From Patescibacteria group bacterium (GTDB lineage: Bacteria > Patescibacteria > Microgenomatia > Daviesbacterales > UBA10151), in contig JAMDBX010000037.1 in the NCBI GenBank assembly GCA_023487645.1, forward strand, positions 1 to 10,916: 10,916 nucleotides of DNA, read 5' to 3'. The first letter of the stretch is position 1. Each line of letters opens with the position of its first letter. The position numbers and the translations under genes are program-made. This document shows positions 5,818 to 10,916 of the stretch, in pieces. A model generated the notes under the pieces. The model saw nothing but the letters and a program-made list of their open reading frames with translations. It had not been told where the DNA came from and searched no databases.

Positions 5818-6765
5818 ATGAAATTTAGCCTCAAAGAATTTAGACAAGAATATGGTACTCATGAGCAGTGTCTTGAGGTAATTAAAAGACTTCGTTTCTC
5901 CGACTTAATGGAATGTCCCAAATGCAAAGGAAAAGAAAAGTTTTATACTGTTAAAGGAAGAACTGCTTACGCTTGCAATAATTGCGGTCATCACATTTAT
6001 CCACTTGCTGGAACTATTTTTGAAAAAACTACAACCCCACTTGATCTTTGGTTTTTTGCCATGTATCTGATGACCCAAACCAGGAGTGGTACTTCTGCAA
6101 AACAATTAGAACGGATGCTTGGTGTAACCTACAAAACTGCCTGGAGAATGTTTAAGCAAATAAGAATGCTTATGGTAAATACGATTGGTACAGAAAGCTC
6201 AGGTGGTAATGGTGAGCTACTTGATGGCACAGTTGAAATAGATGAAACTTTTATTGGAGGAAAAGGAAAAAATAGAGCTTTTAAACCAAACTTTAATGAA
6301 ATACCAAAAGAGGTCGTTATGGGAATGGTGCAAAGAAATGAACAAGACAAAAACGGGACAGATACAGGAGGCAACAAAGTATATTTAAAACATATCCCCA
6401 ATACTGGCAAATGGACACTGCTTGAGCAGATTAAAAATCATGTCGATGCAAAAGCCCGAGTTATAACTGATGAATATTATGGATATACCCAATTAAAATA
6501 TCACTGTTATAAACATGATTTTGTAAAACATAAAGAAACTTATGTAGTTGGTGATATTTATACCCAGAATGTTGAAAATCTTTGGTCAATTCTAAAACGA
6601 GGTATTTATGGAGTGTACAGAGTTGTATCTAAAAAATACTTACAGGCATATATTGATGAATATAGTTGGAGATACAATAACAGAAAATATCAGGATAAAA
6701 TGTTTGAAAAGTTACTAAGTGAAATAGCTAATATAAAAGTTATCTCTCAAGTCAAAGTTGCTTAG
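5818..6765 (+). CDS. IS1595-family (ISXO2-like) transposase
   Basis: This DDE-type transposase moves its insertion sequence by cutting and joining DNA. The 315-residue protein appears complete. The N-terminal zinc ribbon has Cys33, Cys36, Cys53 and Cys56, followed by the family segment YPLAGTIFEKTTTPLDLWF (61-79) and a helix-turn-helix-like part (SAKQLERMLGVTYKTAWRM). The catalytic core has Asp142 in VEIDETFIGG, Asp218 in VITDEYYGY and Glu253 in QNVENLWSILKRG, with WRYNNR near the end. It has its own promoter and terminator. I found no convincing terminal inverted repeats or target duplication, so the limits of the element are not set. It may be active, or a residual single gene whose ends have drifted. 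Confidence 0.93.
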   Translation: MKFSLKEFRQEYGTHEQCLEVIKRLRFSDLMECPKCKGKEKFYTVKGRTAYACNNCGHHIYPLAGTIFEKTTTPLDLWFFAMYLMTQTRSGTSAKQLERMLGVTYKTAWRMFKQIRMLMVNTIGTESSGGNGELLDGTVEIDETFIGGKGKNRAFKPNFNEIPKEVVMGMVQRNEQDKNGTDTGGNKVYLKHIPNTGKWTLLEQIKNHVDAKARVITDEYYGYTQLKYHCYKHDFVKHKETYVVGDIYTQNVENLWSILKRGIYGVYRVVSKKYLQAYIDEYSWRYNNRKYQDKMFEKLLSEIANIKVISQVKVA

Positions 6766-6842
6766 TTTGCATCATCTTATATTTATATAAGAATAAAGAG
6801 TCTGTGTTTTTAACAAATTCAGCCTCAAAAACAACAAATTTT

Positions 6843-6867
6843 AGTACCTACGCGTAGGTACTTTTTT
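6843..6867 (+). terminator. rho-independent terminator after the transposase
   Basis: A perfect 20-bp palindrome (AGTACCTACG-CGTAGGTACT, 6843-6862) runs straight into six T (6862-6867). It lies 77 nt past the transposase stop. The T run is on the plus strand only. The 77 nt before it are AT-rich, with one 6-bp stem (CTTATA/TATAAG) and nothing else I can identify. Confidence 0.85.
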
Positions 6868-6892
6868 AAGGATGGTAAATTTATCTGACACT

Positions 6893-7051
6893 TTAATTTT
6901 TCTTTAGTAGCATATAAAAACCAAATGCAATTATCGCTCCATGGTACAGTAGGGGGATATGATCATTGCTTCCACTTAAATTTGAAAAGGCTAATCCTGA
7001 TCCTGTCACTATGCAAACAATTGCTCCCACTTTTATGATGTTGTTATTCAT
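6893..7051 (-). CDS. small membrane protein, 52 residues
   Basis: The sequence begins MNNNIIKVGAIVCIVTGSGL and ends IIAFGFYMLLKKN. Two hydrophobic segments (about residues 5-23 and 33-49) flank a polar loop (SNLSGSND), so it should be a two-span inner-membrane peptide with a Lys-Lys-Asn end. The main support is an ideal ribosome site: AGGAGGTGA 8 nt before the ATG. It starts 57 nt after the stop of the 175-residue membrane protein on the same strand and may be co-transcribed with it. The function is unknown. Confidence 0.75.
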   Translation of the reverse strand: MNNNIIKVGAIVCIVTGSGLAFSNLSGSNDHIPLLYHGAIIAFGFYMLLKKN

Positions 7052-7059
7052 ACAAATTT

Positions 7060-7068
7060 TCACCTCCT
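7060..7068 (-). promoter_or_regulatory. strong Shine-Dalgarno of the 52-residue gene
   Basis: AGGAGGTGA, a full nine-base complement of a standard 16S rRNA tail, 8 nt before the ATG at 7051. It decides the start and makes this short gene credible. Confidence 0.8.
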
Positions 7069-7108
7069 GTCTTTTAAAAACAATTTAAACCCGCTTTTTA
7101 TCTACTAT

Positions 7109-7636
7109 TTAGCTATTCAAATAAGTAGTTATTTCTGGAGCAAATCCAATAGAAGGACTATTCTGATGAATTAAGTTTAATATTTTCTTAACATCTGTGG
7201 TTTTAAATTGGTTTATAGGTAGTTGATTAATACTTTGATCTTCGTAAATAAAAGCCAAGTGCTGAATACCCACTGGCATTATTGCGTTTTTCATATAGAG
7301 TAAGCTTGTTGTTTTTACAAATCCAATGCTTTTTGTTTTTGATAGATCTACTGTCTTTTTTATCCAGGAACCATTCCAGTTTGGAGTCATCAATGTTAAG
7401 ATTTTTTTGTCTATTGAAACGCTTTTTTTGCTTTGCAGAATTACAAGGAATACAAAATATCCAGTAAGAACTAAACCTACAATTAAAAGAATTAATCCTA
7501 ATAGTTGGACTTGTGGAAGTTGAAGAAACATCAGACCACCTATTATTGGCAGTCCACCAAATACAACTACAAATAATGTATACGCAAAAATTTCATTTCC
7601 TCTTAAACCTAAAATGATTTTGTCTGTTTTTTCCAT
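7109..7636 (-). CDS. membrane protein with PH-like cytoplasmic domain (tentative)
   Basis: This 175-residue protein is not one I can name. Two transmembrane helices are clear: residues about 17-40 (YTLFVVVFGGLPIIGGLM) and 44-67 (LLGLILLIVGLVLTGYFV). They are joined by a very short turn, so both ends should face the cytoplasm. The remaining roughly 108 residues look like alternating beta strands (VSIDKKILTLMTPN, HLAFIYEDQSINQLPIN) closed by a helix (DVKKILNLIHQNSP). That layout resembles bacterial PH-like membrane proteins, but this is inference. It lies in an AT-rich block between the IS gene and dnaX, with small orphans on both sides. A weak TTGTAA-17-AATAAT lies about 30 nt upstream of the ATG. 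An 8-bp inverted repeat (TTGTAATT 7657-7664, AATTACAA 7694-7701) overlaps it. Confidence 0.78.
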   Translation of the reverse strand: MEKTDKIILGLRGNEIFAYTLFVVVFGGLPIIGGLMFLQLPQVQLLGLILLIVGLVLTGYFVFLVILQSKKSVSIDKKILTLMTPNWNGSWIKKTVDLSKTKSIGFVKTTSLLYMKNAIMPVGIQHLAFIYEDQSINQLPINQFKTTDVKKILNLIHQNSPSIGFAPEITTYLNS

Positions 7637-7720
7637 TTATCTATAAATTGATTATTTTGTAATTATTAATTTATTATTGCAATAAAAATACCAAATTACA
7701 AGATTTGAATATCTCTATAG

Positions 7721-7855
7721 TTATTTCTTTATTGACTGCACAGCCTTTTTAAGTAATTTTTTAAAATCTTCTTTTGATCTTTCCCTGCCACCTTTTTTTA
7801 GAAATTCTATTAACTCTTTCGATTTTTTATCTTTCCCTACTAGTCTTCTTTTCAT
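7721..7855 (-). CDS. small basic protein, 44 residues
   Basis: The sequence starts MKRRLVGKDKKSKELIEFLK and ends FKKLLKKAVQSIKK. It is highly Lys-rich, with two predicted amphipathic helices around a GGRERS turn. Such a peptide could bind nucleic acid or ribosomes, or be one half of a small regulatory pair, but nothing here shows which. Support comes from a perfect TATAAT ending 7 nt before the ATG, the same near-leaderless arrangement as neighbouring genes. It stands alone between dnaX and the 175-residue gene. At 44 codons, chance cannot be excluded. Confidence 0.55.
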   Translation of the reverse strand: MKRRLVGKDKKSKELIEFLKKGGRERSKEDFKKLLKKAVQSIKK

Positions 7856-7862
7856 TGTTTTT

Positions 7863-7868
7863 ATTATA
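7863..7868 (-). promoter_or_regulatory. putative -10 box of the 44-residue gene
   Basis: A perfect TATAAT 7 nt before the ATG at 7855. No good -35 is seen at 17 bp. A leaderless transcript is predicted. Confidence 0.45.
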
Positions 7869-7964
7869 TATCAACATGAAAGAAAAAACAGAAATCATAG
7901 TTATATTATAAATAGTAAGGACGTAAATTTAAGAAATCTAGCTTCAAGAATGTCAATTTTTTAG

Positions 7965-7979
7965 CCCTAGATACTAGGG
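7965..7979. repeat. short hairpin downstream of dnaX
   Basis: CCCTAG (7965-7970), loop ATA, CTAGGG (7974-7979). It lies about 50 nt past the dnaX stop. Read in the dnaX direction it is followed by an A run, not a T run, so it is a poor intrinsic terminator, though it could mark the transcript end. The rest of 7869-8027 holds nothing else I can support. Confidence 0.4.
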
Positions 7980-8027
7980 ATATTTATTCTGAATACTTCC
8001 TTGTTTTGATGGTATAGATGCCGAGAT

Positions 8028-9581
8028 TTAGTTAACAGAATCAGAGTTAAAGATTTCAGCAGCTGCTCTAATAATTTCATCATCCTGGGCTACCTCAATA
8101 TTGGCAACATCATCTTTTTTGGCCGGCCGGCTTCCCAATACGGCAGAGATCCTAATGCTTCTTCCTAAAATATCCGACAGAATTCCTTCCACCAAATCCC
8201 TATTTTTTGGAGCTTCTAAAATTCTTTGATGAAACGAGTATGGCACTTCCATGATCACTGAACTTTCAGTGCATTCTGCAATATTAATGGATCTTAACAA
8301 TGCTTCCAGAGAAAAATTAAAGGGTCTTATTGTCTCTAATACAAAAGTCCATTTTTCCTTCAGTTTGGCAATATCAGCATTACCTGAGACAGGCGCTTCC
8401 GGAATCTGATCATCTACCTGCGTTTCAGATGAGATCGGAGTATCGGCAGAATCCATTGGTTCACTGACTTGCTGACTTGCTGATGCTCTGACCTGCTGAT
8501 TTACTAACCCACAGATTTCCACAATTGCCAATTCCAGCGGCAATGACGGTATTGGAGCAAATTTCATTTTCTCAAGACTGATTTGCAGAATATCTAAAGC
8601 TCTGATTAGATTATCAGGGCTAAAATTTTCCGCCAGCTCTTCCAGTTGTTTATATTTATCTTCCGTTAAATGGACTTTTACTAATTGTTCACCTAATCCA
8701 TTTTTTATGAAAACTAAATTCCTCAAAATATCCATCAAAGACAGCATTAGCTCTTTAACATCAACCCCATTTTCTATTTGCCCCGATAAGCTCAATAAAC
8801 AGGCCTCGGCATTTTTGTTTTTTAGGCTTTGCACTAACTCCAAAATATTTTCAAATTGGGAAGATTTTAAGCTTTCATCAACGAGCTTTACAGTAATTTT
8901 CTCTCCCATTGAAACTTGGTCCAATAATTTCACTCCATCCCTAAAAGAACCGTTTGATTTTTTAACCAGGTTTTTTAAAGCCTCTTCGTCAATATCAATT
9001 TTTTCCACCGTGACAATTTTTTTCAAAGCTTCTAACAATTCTTCTGAGGTGGCCAACTTAAAATCTAACTTCTGCACCCGGGACAAAATTGTTGGGGGAA
9101 CTTTATTACCCTCCGTAGTTGCCAGAATAAATAAAGCATGTTTAGGAGGTTCTTCCAAAGTCTTCAAAAGCGCATTAAAAGCCTCCGTGGTTAGCATATG
9201 CACTTCGTCAATGATGTAAACTTTCTTTTTAGCACTAGTGGGGGCGAGTTTGATTTTGTCGCGCAGCAATCTGATATCTTCGATACCGCGATTGGAAGCA
9301 GCATCAATTTCAATAAGATCAAGGTTTGATCCGTCTGTTATAGATATACACGCTTCGCACTTATTGCAAGGAATATTTTGCTCTGCGGAACAATTGACCA
9401 TCTTGGCCAAGATTCTGGCGGTTGAGGTTTTGCCGGTACCGCGGGGACCGACAAAAAGATACGCGTGAGACAGCTTATTATTTTGAAAAGATGACAGGAG
9501 AGTTTTTTTTACCGATGTCTGGCCTACCAGTTCGCCAAGAGTTTGGGGACGATACTTTAAGTAATAGGCAATGTTTTCCAT
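8028..9581 (-). CDS. dnaX: DNA polymerase III subunit gamma/tau
   Basis: DnaX is the AAA+ motor of the clamp loader that puts the sliding clamp on DNA for replication. The 517-residue protein has Walker A GPRGTGKT (45-52), a four-Cys zinc module (Cys64, Cys72, Cys75, Cys78), Walker B IIDEVH (123-128), sensor 1 ATTE (154-157) and the arginine-finger segment LSRVQ (166-170). A variable Ser/Asp/Gln-rich linker (about 370-405) leads to a C-terminal domain (WTFVLETIRPFNFSLEALL... YSFHQRILEAPKNRDLVEG). It lacks the long tau tail of E. coli. An A6G run lies in the codons near residue 485, but I see no support for programmed frameshifting. Its ATG overlaps the ybeY stop by one base (TAATG), implying translational coupling. 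The usual partners ybaB and recR are elsewhere in this window. Confidence 0.97.
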   Translation of the reverse strand: MENIAYYLKYRPQTLGELVGQTSVKKTLLSSFQNNKLSHAYLFVGPRGTGKTSTARILAKMVNCSAEQNIPCNKCEACISITDGSNLDLIEIDAASNRGIEDIRLLRDKIKLAPTSAKKKVYIIDEVHMLTTEAFNALLKTLEEPPKHALFILATTEGNKVPPTILSRVQKLDFKLATSEELLEALKKIVTVEKIDIDEEALKNLVKKSNGSFRDGVKLLDQVSMGEKITVKLVDESLKSSQFENILELVQSLKNKNAEACLLSLSGQIENGVDVKELMLSLMDILRNLVFIKNGLGEQLVKVHLTEDKYKQLEELAENFSPDNLIRALDILQISLEKMKFAPIPSLPLELAIVEICGLVNQQVRASASQQVSEPMDSADTPISSETQVDDQIPEAPVSGNADIAKLKEKWTFVLETIRPFNFSLEALLRSINIAECTESSVIMEVPYSFHQRILEAPKNRDLVEGILSDILGRSIRISAVLGSRPAKKDDVANIEVAQDDEIIRAAAEIFNSDSVN

Positions 9582-9994
9582 TAATTGTGGTGAATCCCTA
9601 ATAAATGGTTTAACCCATGCTCTACTAAATCCCTAATCTCCTCATCAACCGAAATTCCGTCCATTGAAGCATCTTCCAAAGCTTGTGGGTAGGAAATGAT
9701 AATATCACCCAACCTCAACCACTTATCAGGTGCTGCCACAAAACCAATCCTGGGAATATGTTGCAAGTTGGCCGGATTAGAATCTTCTAAGGCAAAAGAT
9801 AAAATATTGGTGGTAGAGTCTAAACCGCGATACTTACGATTGAGTTCATGCATTTTCCGGTCACCCACAATATTAATCCCTAATTCAACCTTACCAGAGA
9901 TACGATGCTGGGATAAAATCTCTGATACTGCAGTCTTAATGCTGTCTTTATTAATATTATATCTGGGGTCAGAATTTACAATGATATTTACCAT
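9581..9994 (-). CDS. ybeY: endoribonuclease YbeY (rRNA maturation factor)
   Basis: YbeY is a zinc-dependent RNase involved in 16S rRNA 3'-end maturation and ribosome quality control. The 137-residue protein has the family segment LNRKYRGLDSTTNILSFALE (51-70) and the zinc motif HGLNHLLGIHH, with ligands His126, His130 and His136. The protein stops one residue after the last ligand, whereas most homologues continue for a further helix. The frame is open upstream to an ATG at 10048, but those 18 residues (MWKIATSPSASRNDRETF) are encoded mainly by a palindromic repeat, so I chose MVNIIVNSD at 9994. It lies between yqeY and dnaX, and its TAA stop shares a base with the dnaX ATG. Confidence 0.93.
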   Translation of the reverse strand: MVNIIVNSDPRYNINKDSIKTAVSEILSQHRISGKVELGINIVGDRKMHELNRKYRGLDSTTNILSFALEDSNPANLQHIPRIGFVAAPDKWLRLGDIIISYPQALEDASMDGISVDEEIRDLVEHGLNHLLGIHHN

Positions 9995-10005
9995 AAATGT
10001 TTCTC

Positions 10006-10042
10006 TGTCATTGCGAGAAGCCGAAGGCGACGTGGCAATCTT
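10006..10042 (+). repeat. palindromic repeat between yqeY and ybeY
   Basis: It begins TGTCATTGCGAG and ends GGCAATCTT, sharing these 12-bp and 9-bp ends and the CCGAAGG core with the copy inside cysS. Outer ATTGC/GCAAT and inner GCC/GGC arms allow a hairpin. It lies immediately upstream of ybeY and would add a spurious N-terminal extension if translated. Confidence 0.85.
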
Positions 10043-10047
10043 CCACA

Positions 10048-10080
10048 TTCCGACCGCAATCCTTCGCTAACCGCTCAGGC
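10048..10080. repeat. possible second repeat fragment beside the first
   Basis: CAATCCTTCGCTAACCGCTCAGG resembles the other common bacterial repeat of the CCTTCGCT...CGCTCAGG type. The ends CCT/AGG and the inner GC/GC pairs give only a weak stem. I recall similar sequences from intergenic repeats but cannot verify it here. Confidence 0.3.
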
Positions 10081-10548
10081 CTACGGCTCCGAAGAGCCTT
10101 CTTGTAGAGTTGACAACTTTTCTTTAACAATAGCCGATACTGCACCGCCACTCGCTTGACCCTTAACCTTACCCATCACCGCTCCTATCACTCTTCCCAT
10201 ATCCTGCATAGTACTGGCTCCCAACTCATTTATAGTACCCTCAACAATTTTAGTCAATTCCTCAGTTGACAGACGGGCTGGCAAATAGTTTTCTAAAACT
10301 TTTGCCTCACTCTCTTCCTTTAATACTGAGTCTTCTCGGCCGCCTTTCCGAAAACCTTCAGCAGCCTCTGTTCTCTTTTTTACTTCCCGCTGGATTAGGG
10401 AAACCACCTCCTCATCAGTCAAACTCTCGCCTTTGGCAATTTCCTTATTCTTGGCTTCAGACAGAAGCAACCTTAAAGTTGAAACCTTGACCTCATCACG
10501 GGCCAATTGAGCATTCTTTAAATCTGTTTGAATCTGATCCAGTAACAT
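10081..10548 (-). CDS. yqeY: GatB/YqeY domain-containing protein
   Basis: This 155-residue protein matches the YqeY family, related to the C-terminal tRNA-binding domain of amidotransferase subunit GatB. Family features are LLDQIQTDLKNAQLARDEVK at the start, LRLLLSEAKNKEIAKGE, the helix VSLIQREVKKRTEAAEGFRKGG, LENYLPARLSTEEL, and the closing QDMGRVIGAVMGKVKGQASGG. Its exact role is not known; a link to translation is likely from the family and from rpsU just upstream. A GTG at 10557 overlaps the rpsU stop and would add MIF; I chose the ATG at 10548, 5 nt after that stop, because the family begins close to MLLD. No strong Shine-Dalgarno is present, so reinitiation after rpsU is likely. Confidence 0.92.
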   Translation of the reverse strand: MLLDQIQTDLKNAQLARDEVKVSTLRLLLSEAKNKEIAKGESLTDEEVVSLIQREVKKRTEAAEGFRKGGREDSVLKEESEAKVLENYLPARLSTEELTKIVEGTINELGASTMQDMGRVIGAVMGKVKGQASGGAVSAIVKEKLSTLQEGSSEP

Positions 10549-10553
10549 AAAAA

Positions 10554-10751
10554 TCACTTGCTATATCTTCTTGCACGCATAATTTTTCTGCGTTTTTCCG
10601 CCAAGTATTCCTGTCGGAGTTCAGAAGGTTTTCTATAAACAGACCTGTCCCTAATTTCTTGGACAATTCCCTCTGCTACAACTCTTTTCTGAAATTTCCT
10701 GATCACCGAATCCGTGCTGTCGCCCGGACCTGCTTTTACTACTATTGACAT
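10554..10751 (-). CDS. rpsU: 30S ribosomal protein bS21
   Basis: bS21 sits near the 16S rRNA 3' end on the small subunit platform and affects mRNA start-site selection. The 65-residue sequence runs from MSIVVKAGPGDSTDSVIRKF to EKRRKIMRARRYSK, with the usual basic C-terminus. The frame is open further upstream to 10805, but those residues overlap the end of the HIT gene and carry an ATG with no ribosome site. I chose the ATG at 10751, preceded by AGGAGGTG. The adjacent yqeY follows a known bacterial pairing (rpsU-yqeY, as in Bacillus). Confidence 0.95.
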   Translation of the reverse strand: MSIVVKAGPGDSTDSVIRKFQKRVVAEGIVQEIRDRSVYRKPSELRQEYLAEKRRKIMRARRYSK

Positions 10752-10758
10752 AAAATAT

Positions 10759-10780
10759 AAAAAAACACCTCCTTTTTTTT
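10759..10780 (-). promoter_or_regulatory. rpsU Shine-Dalgarno between A and U tracts
   Basis: In the transcript, eight A (10780-10773) are followed by GGAGGUG (10772-10766) and seven U (10765-10759). Up to seven A-U pairs would place the ribosome-binding bases in a 7-nt loop. Without folding, AGGAGG lies 16 nt before the AUG, which is unusually far; folding would bring it effectively closer. The bases are certain and the structure is a prediction. Confidence 0.55.
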
Positions 10781-10786
10781 GTTTCA

Positions 10787-10916
10787 CTAAACCATCTTTT
10801 TCCATTGTCCACCCAAAAGGTGGAAATGTAAATGAGGTACATGCTGTGCCTTACCCCCATTTACTACTACTCTGTAAAGTCCATTTTCCAGATTATTCTC
10901 TGCAGCCAATTTATTC
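10787..10916 (-). CDS. HIT family protein, C-terminal part
   Basis: The gene enters from the right edge, so only its last 42 residues are seen. They include LYRVVVNGGKAQHVPHLHFH and LLGGQW. The histidine triad HLHFHLL with the preceding HVP and following GG identifies a histidine-triad nucleotide hydrolase of the HinT type, which acts on purine nucleotide phosphoramidates. The protein ends KKMV and its TAG stop lies 35 nt before rpsU, so it probably heads or joins the rpsU-yqeY-ybeY-dnaX operon. An inverted repeat TCCACC/GGTGGA inside it is explained by the conserved coding sequence. Confidence 0.92.
   Translation of the reverse strand, partial: NKLAAENNLENGLYRVVVNGGKAQHVPHLHFHLLGGQWKKMV

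Noticed and set aside
7876..7911. 11-codon plus-strand reading frame
   Set aside because: Too short, with no ribosome site or other support.
8112..8125. A6G run in dnaX as a programmed frameshift site
   Set aside because: It lies close to the end of the gene with no supporting stem-loop or Shine-Dalgarno seen, and the gene needs no frameshift to give a complete product.
9255..9280. GTCGCGCAGCAATCTGAT inside dnaX as a repeat copy
   Set aside because: It encodes the conserved IRLLRDKI segment of DnaX and lacks the repeat core.
10081..10107. GGCTC-TTCG-GAGCC hairpin at the end of yqeY as a terminator
   Set aside because: The stem with a UUCG loop is real and includes the stop region, but no U run follows and the operon continues into ybeY.
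10752..10805. N-terminally extended bS21 from the ATG at 10805
   Set aside because: The extension overlaps the HIT coding end in another frame and reads through the rpsU ribosome site; the family begins at MSIVVKAG.
10809..10823. CCACC/GGTGG inverted repeat as a relative of the left-edge palindrome
   Set aside because: It lies in the conserved HIT coding sequence (HLLGGQW), which explains it.

Overview
The window looks like a stretch of a compact bacterial chromosome, most likely a Candidatus Patescibacteria (CPR) genome, perhaps of the Microgenomates group. That placement is an inference. It rests on short tightly packed genes, minimal versions of housekeeping proteins, the order HIT - rpsU - yqeY - ybeY - dnaX, small orphan proteins, and a GTCATTGCGAG-type palindromic repeat that I recall from such genomes. 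UGA is read as stop (rpsU ends in TGA), so the code is standard. I see no tRNA, rRNA or CRISPR.

Layout. Positions 1-186 hold no gene, only palindromic repeats. From 187 to 2523, on the minus strand, lie a 142-residue Gln-rich coiled-coil protein, cysS (cysteinyl-tRNA synthetase) coupled to it, and an unrecognised 172-residue protein. From 2582 to 3523, on the plus strand, lie ybaB and recR, the usual recombination-repair pair. RecR converges on folD with interlocked stop codons. GlyA and folD (3520-5715, minus) form a two-gene one-carbon unit: GlyA makes methylene-tetrahydrofolate and FolD oxidises and hydrolyses it to 10-formyl-tetrahydrofolate. A complete IS1595/ISXO2-type transposase gene (5818-6765, plus) diverges from glyA and is followed by a clean terminator. 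From 6868 to 8027 is an AT-rich accessory stretch with three minus-strand orphans: a 52-residue two-helix membrane peptide, a 175-residue membrane protein, and a 44-residue basic peptide. From 8028 to the right edge, on the minus strand, the order of transcription is HIT (partial) - rpsU - yqeY - ybeY - dnaX, a translation and replication operon.

Three themes stand out. First, seven transcription-unit starts have a -10-like hexamer only 6-12 nt before the start codon and no Shine-Dalgarno sequence, which predicts leaderless or near-leaderless mRNAs. In contrast cysS, rpsU and the 52-residue peptide have clear Shine-Dalgarno sites. Second, a palindromic repeat family occurs between genes and also in frame inside cysS, adding about 12 residues to the enzyme, much as Rickettsia palindromic elements do. 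Third, the rpsU Shine-Dalgarno lies exactly between an A8 and a U7 tract, so it could sit in the loop of an A-U hairpin, which suggests control of bS21 synthesis.
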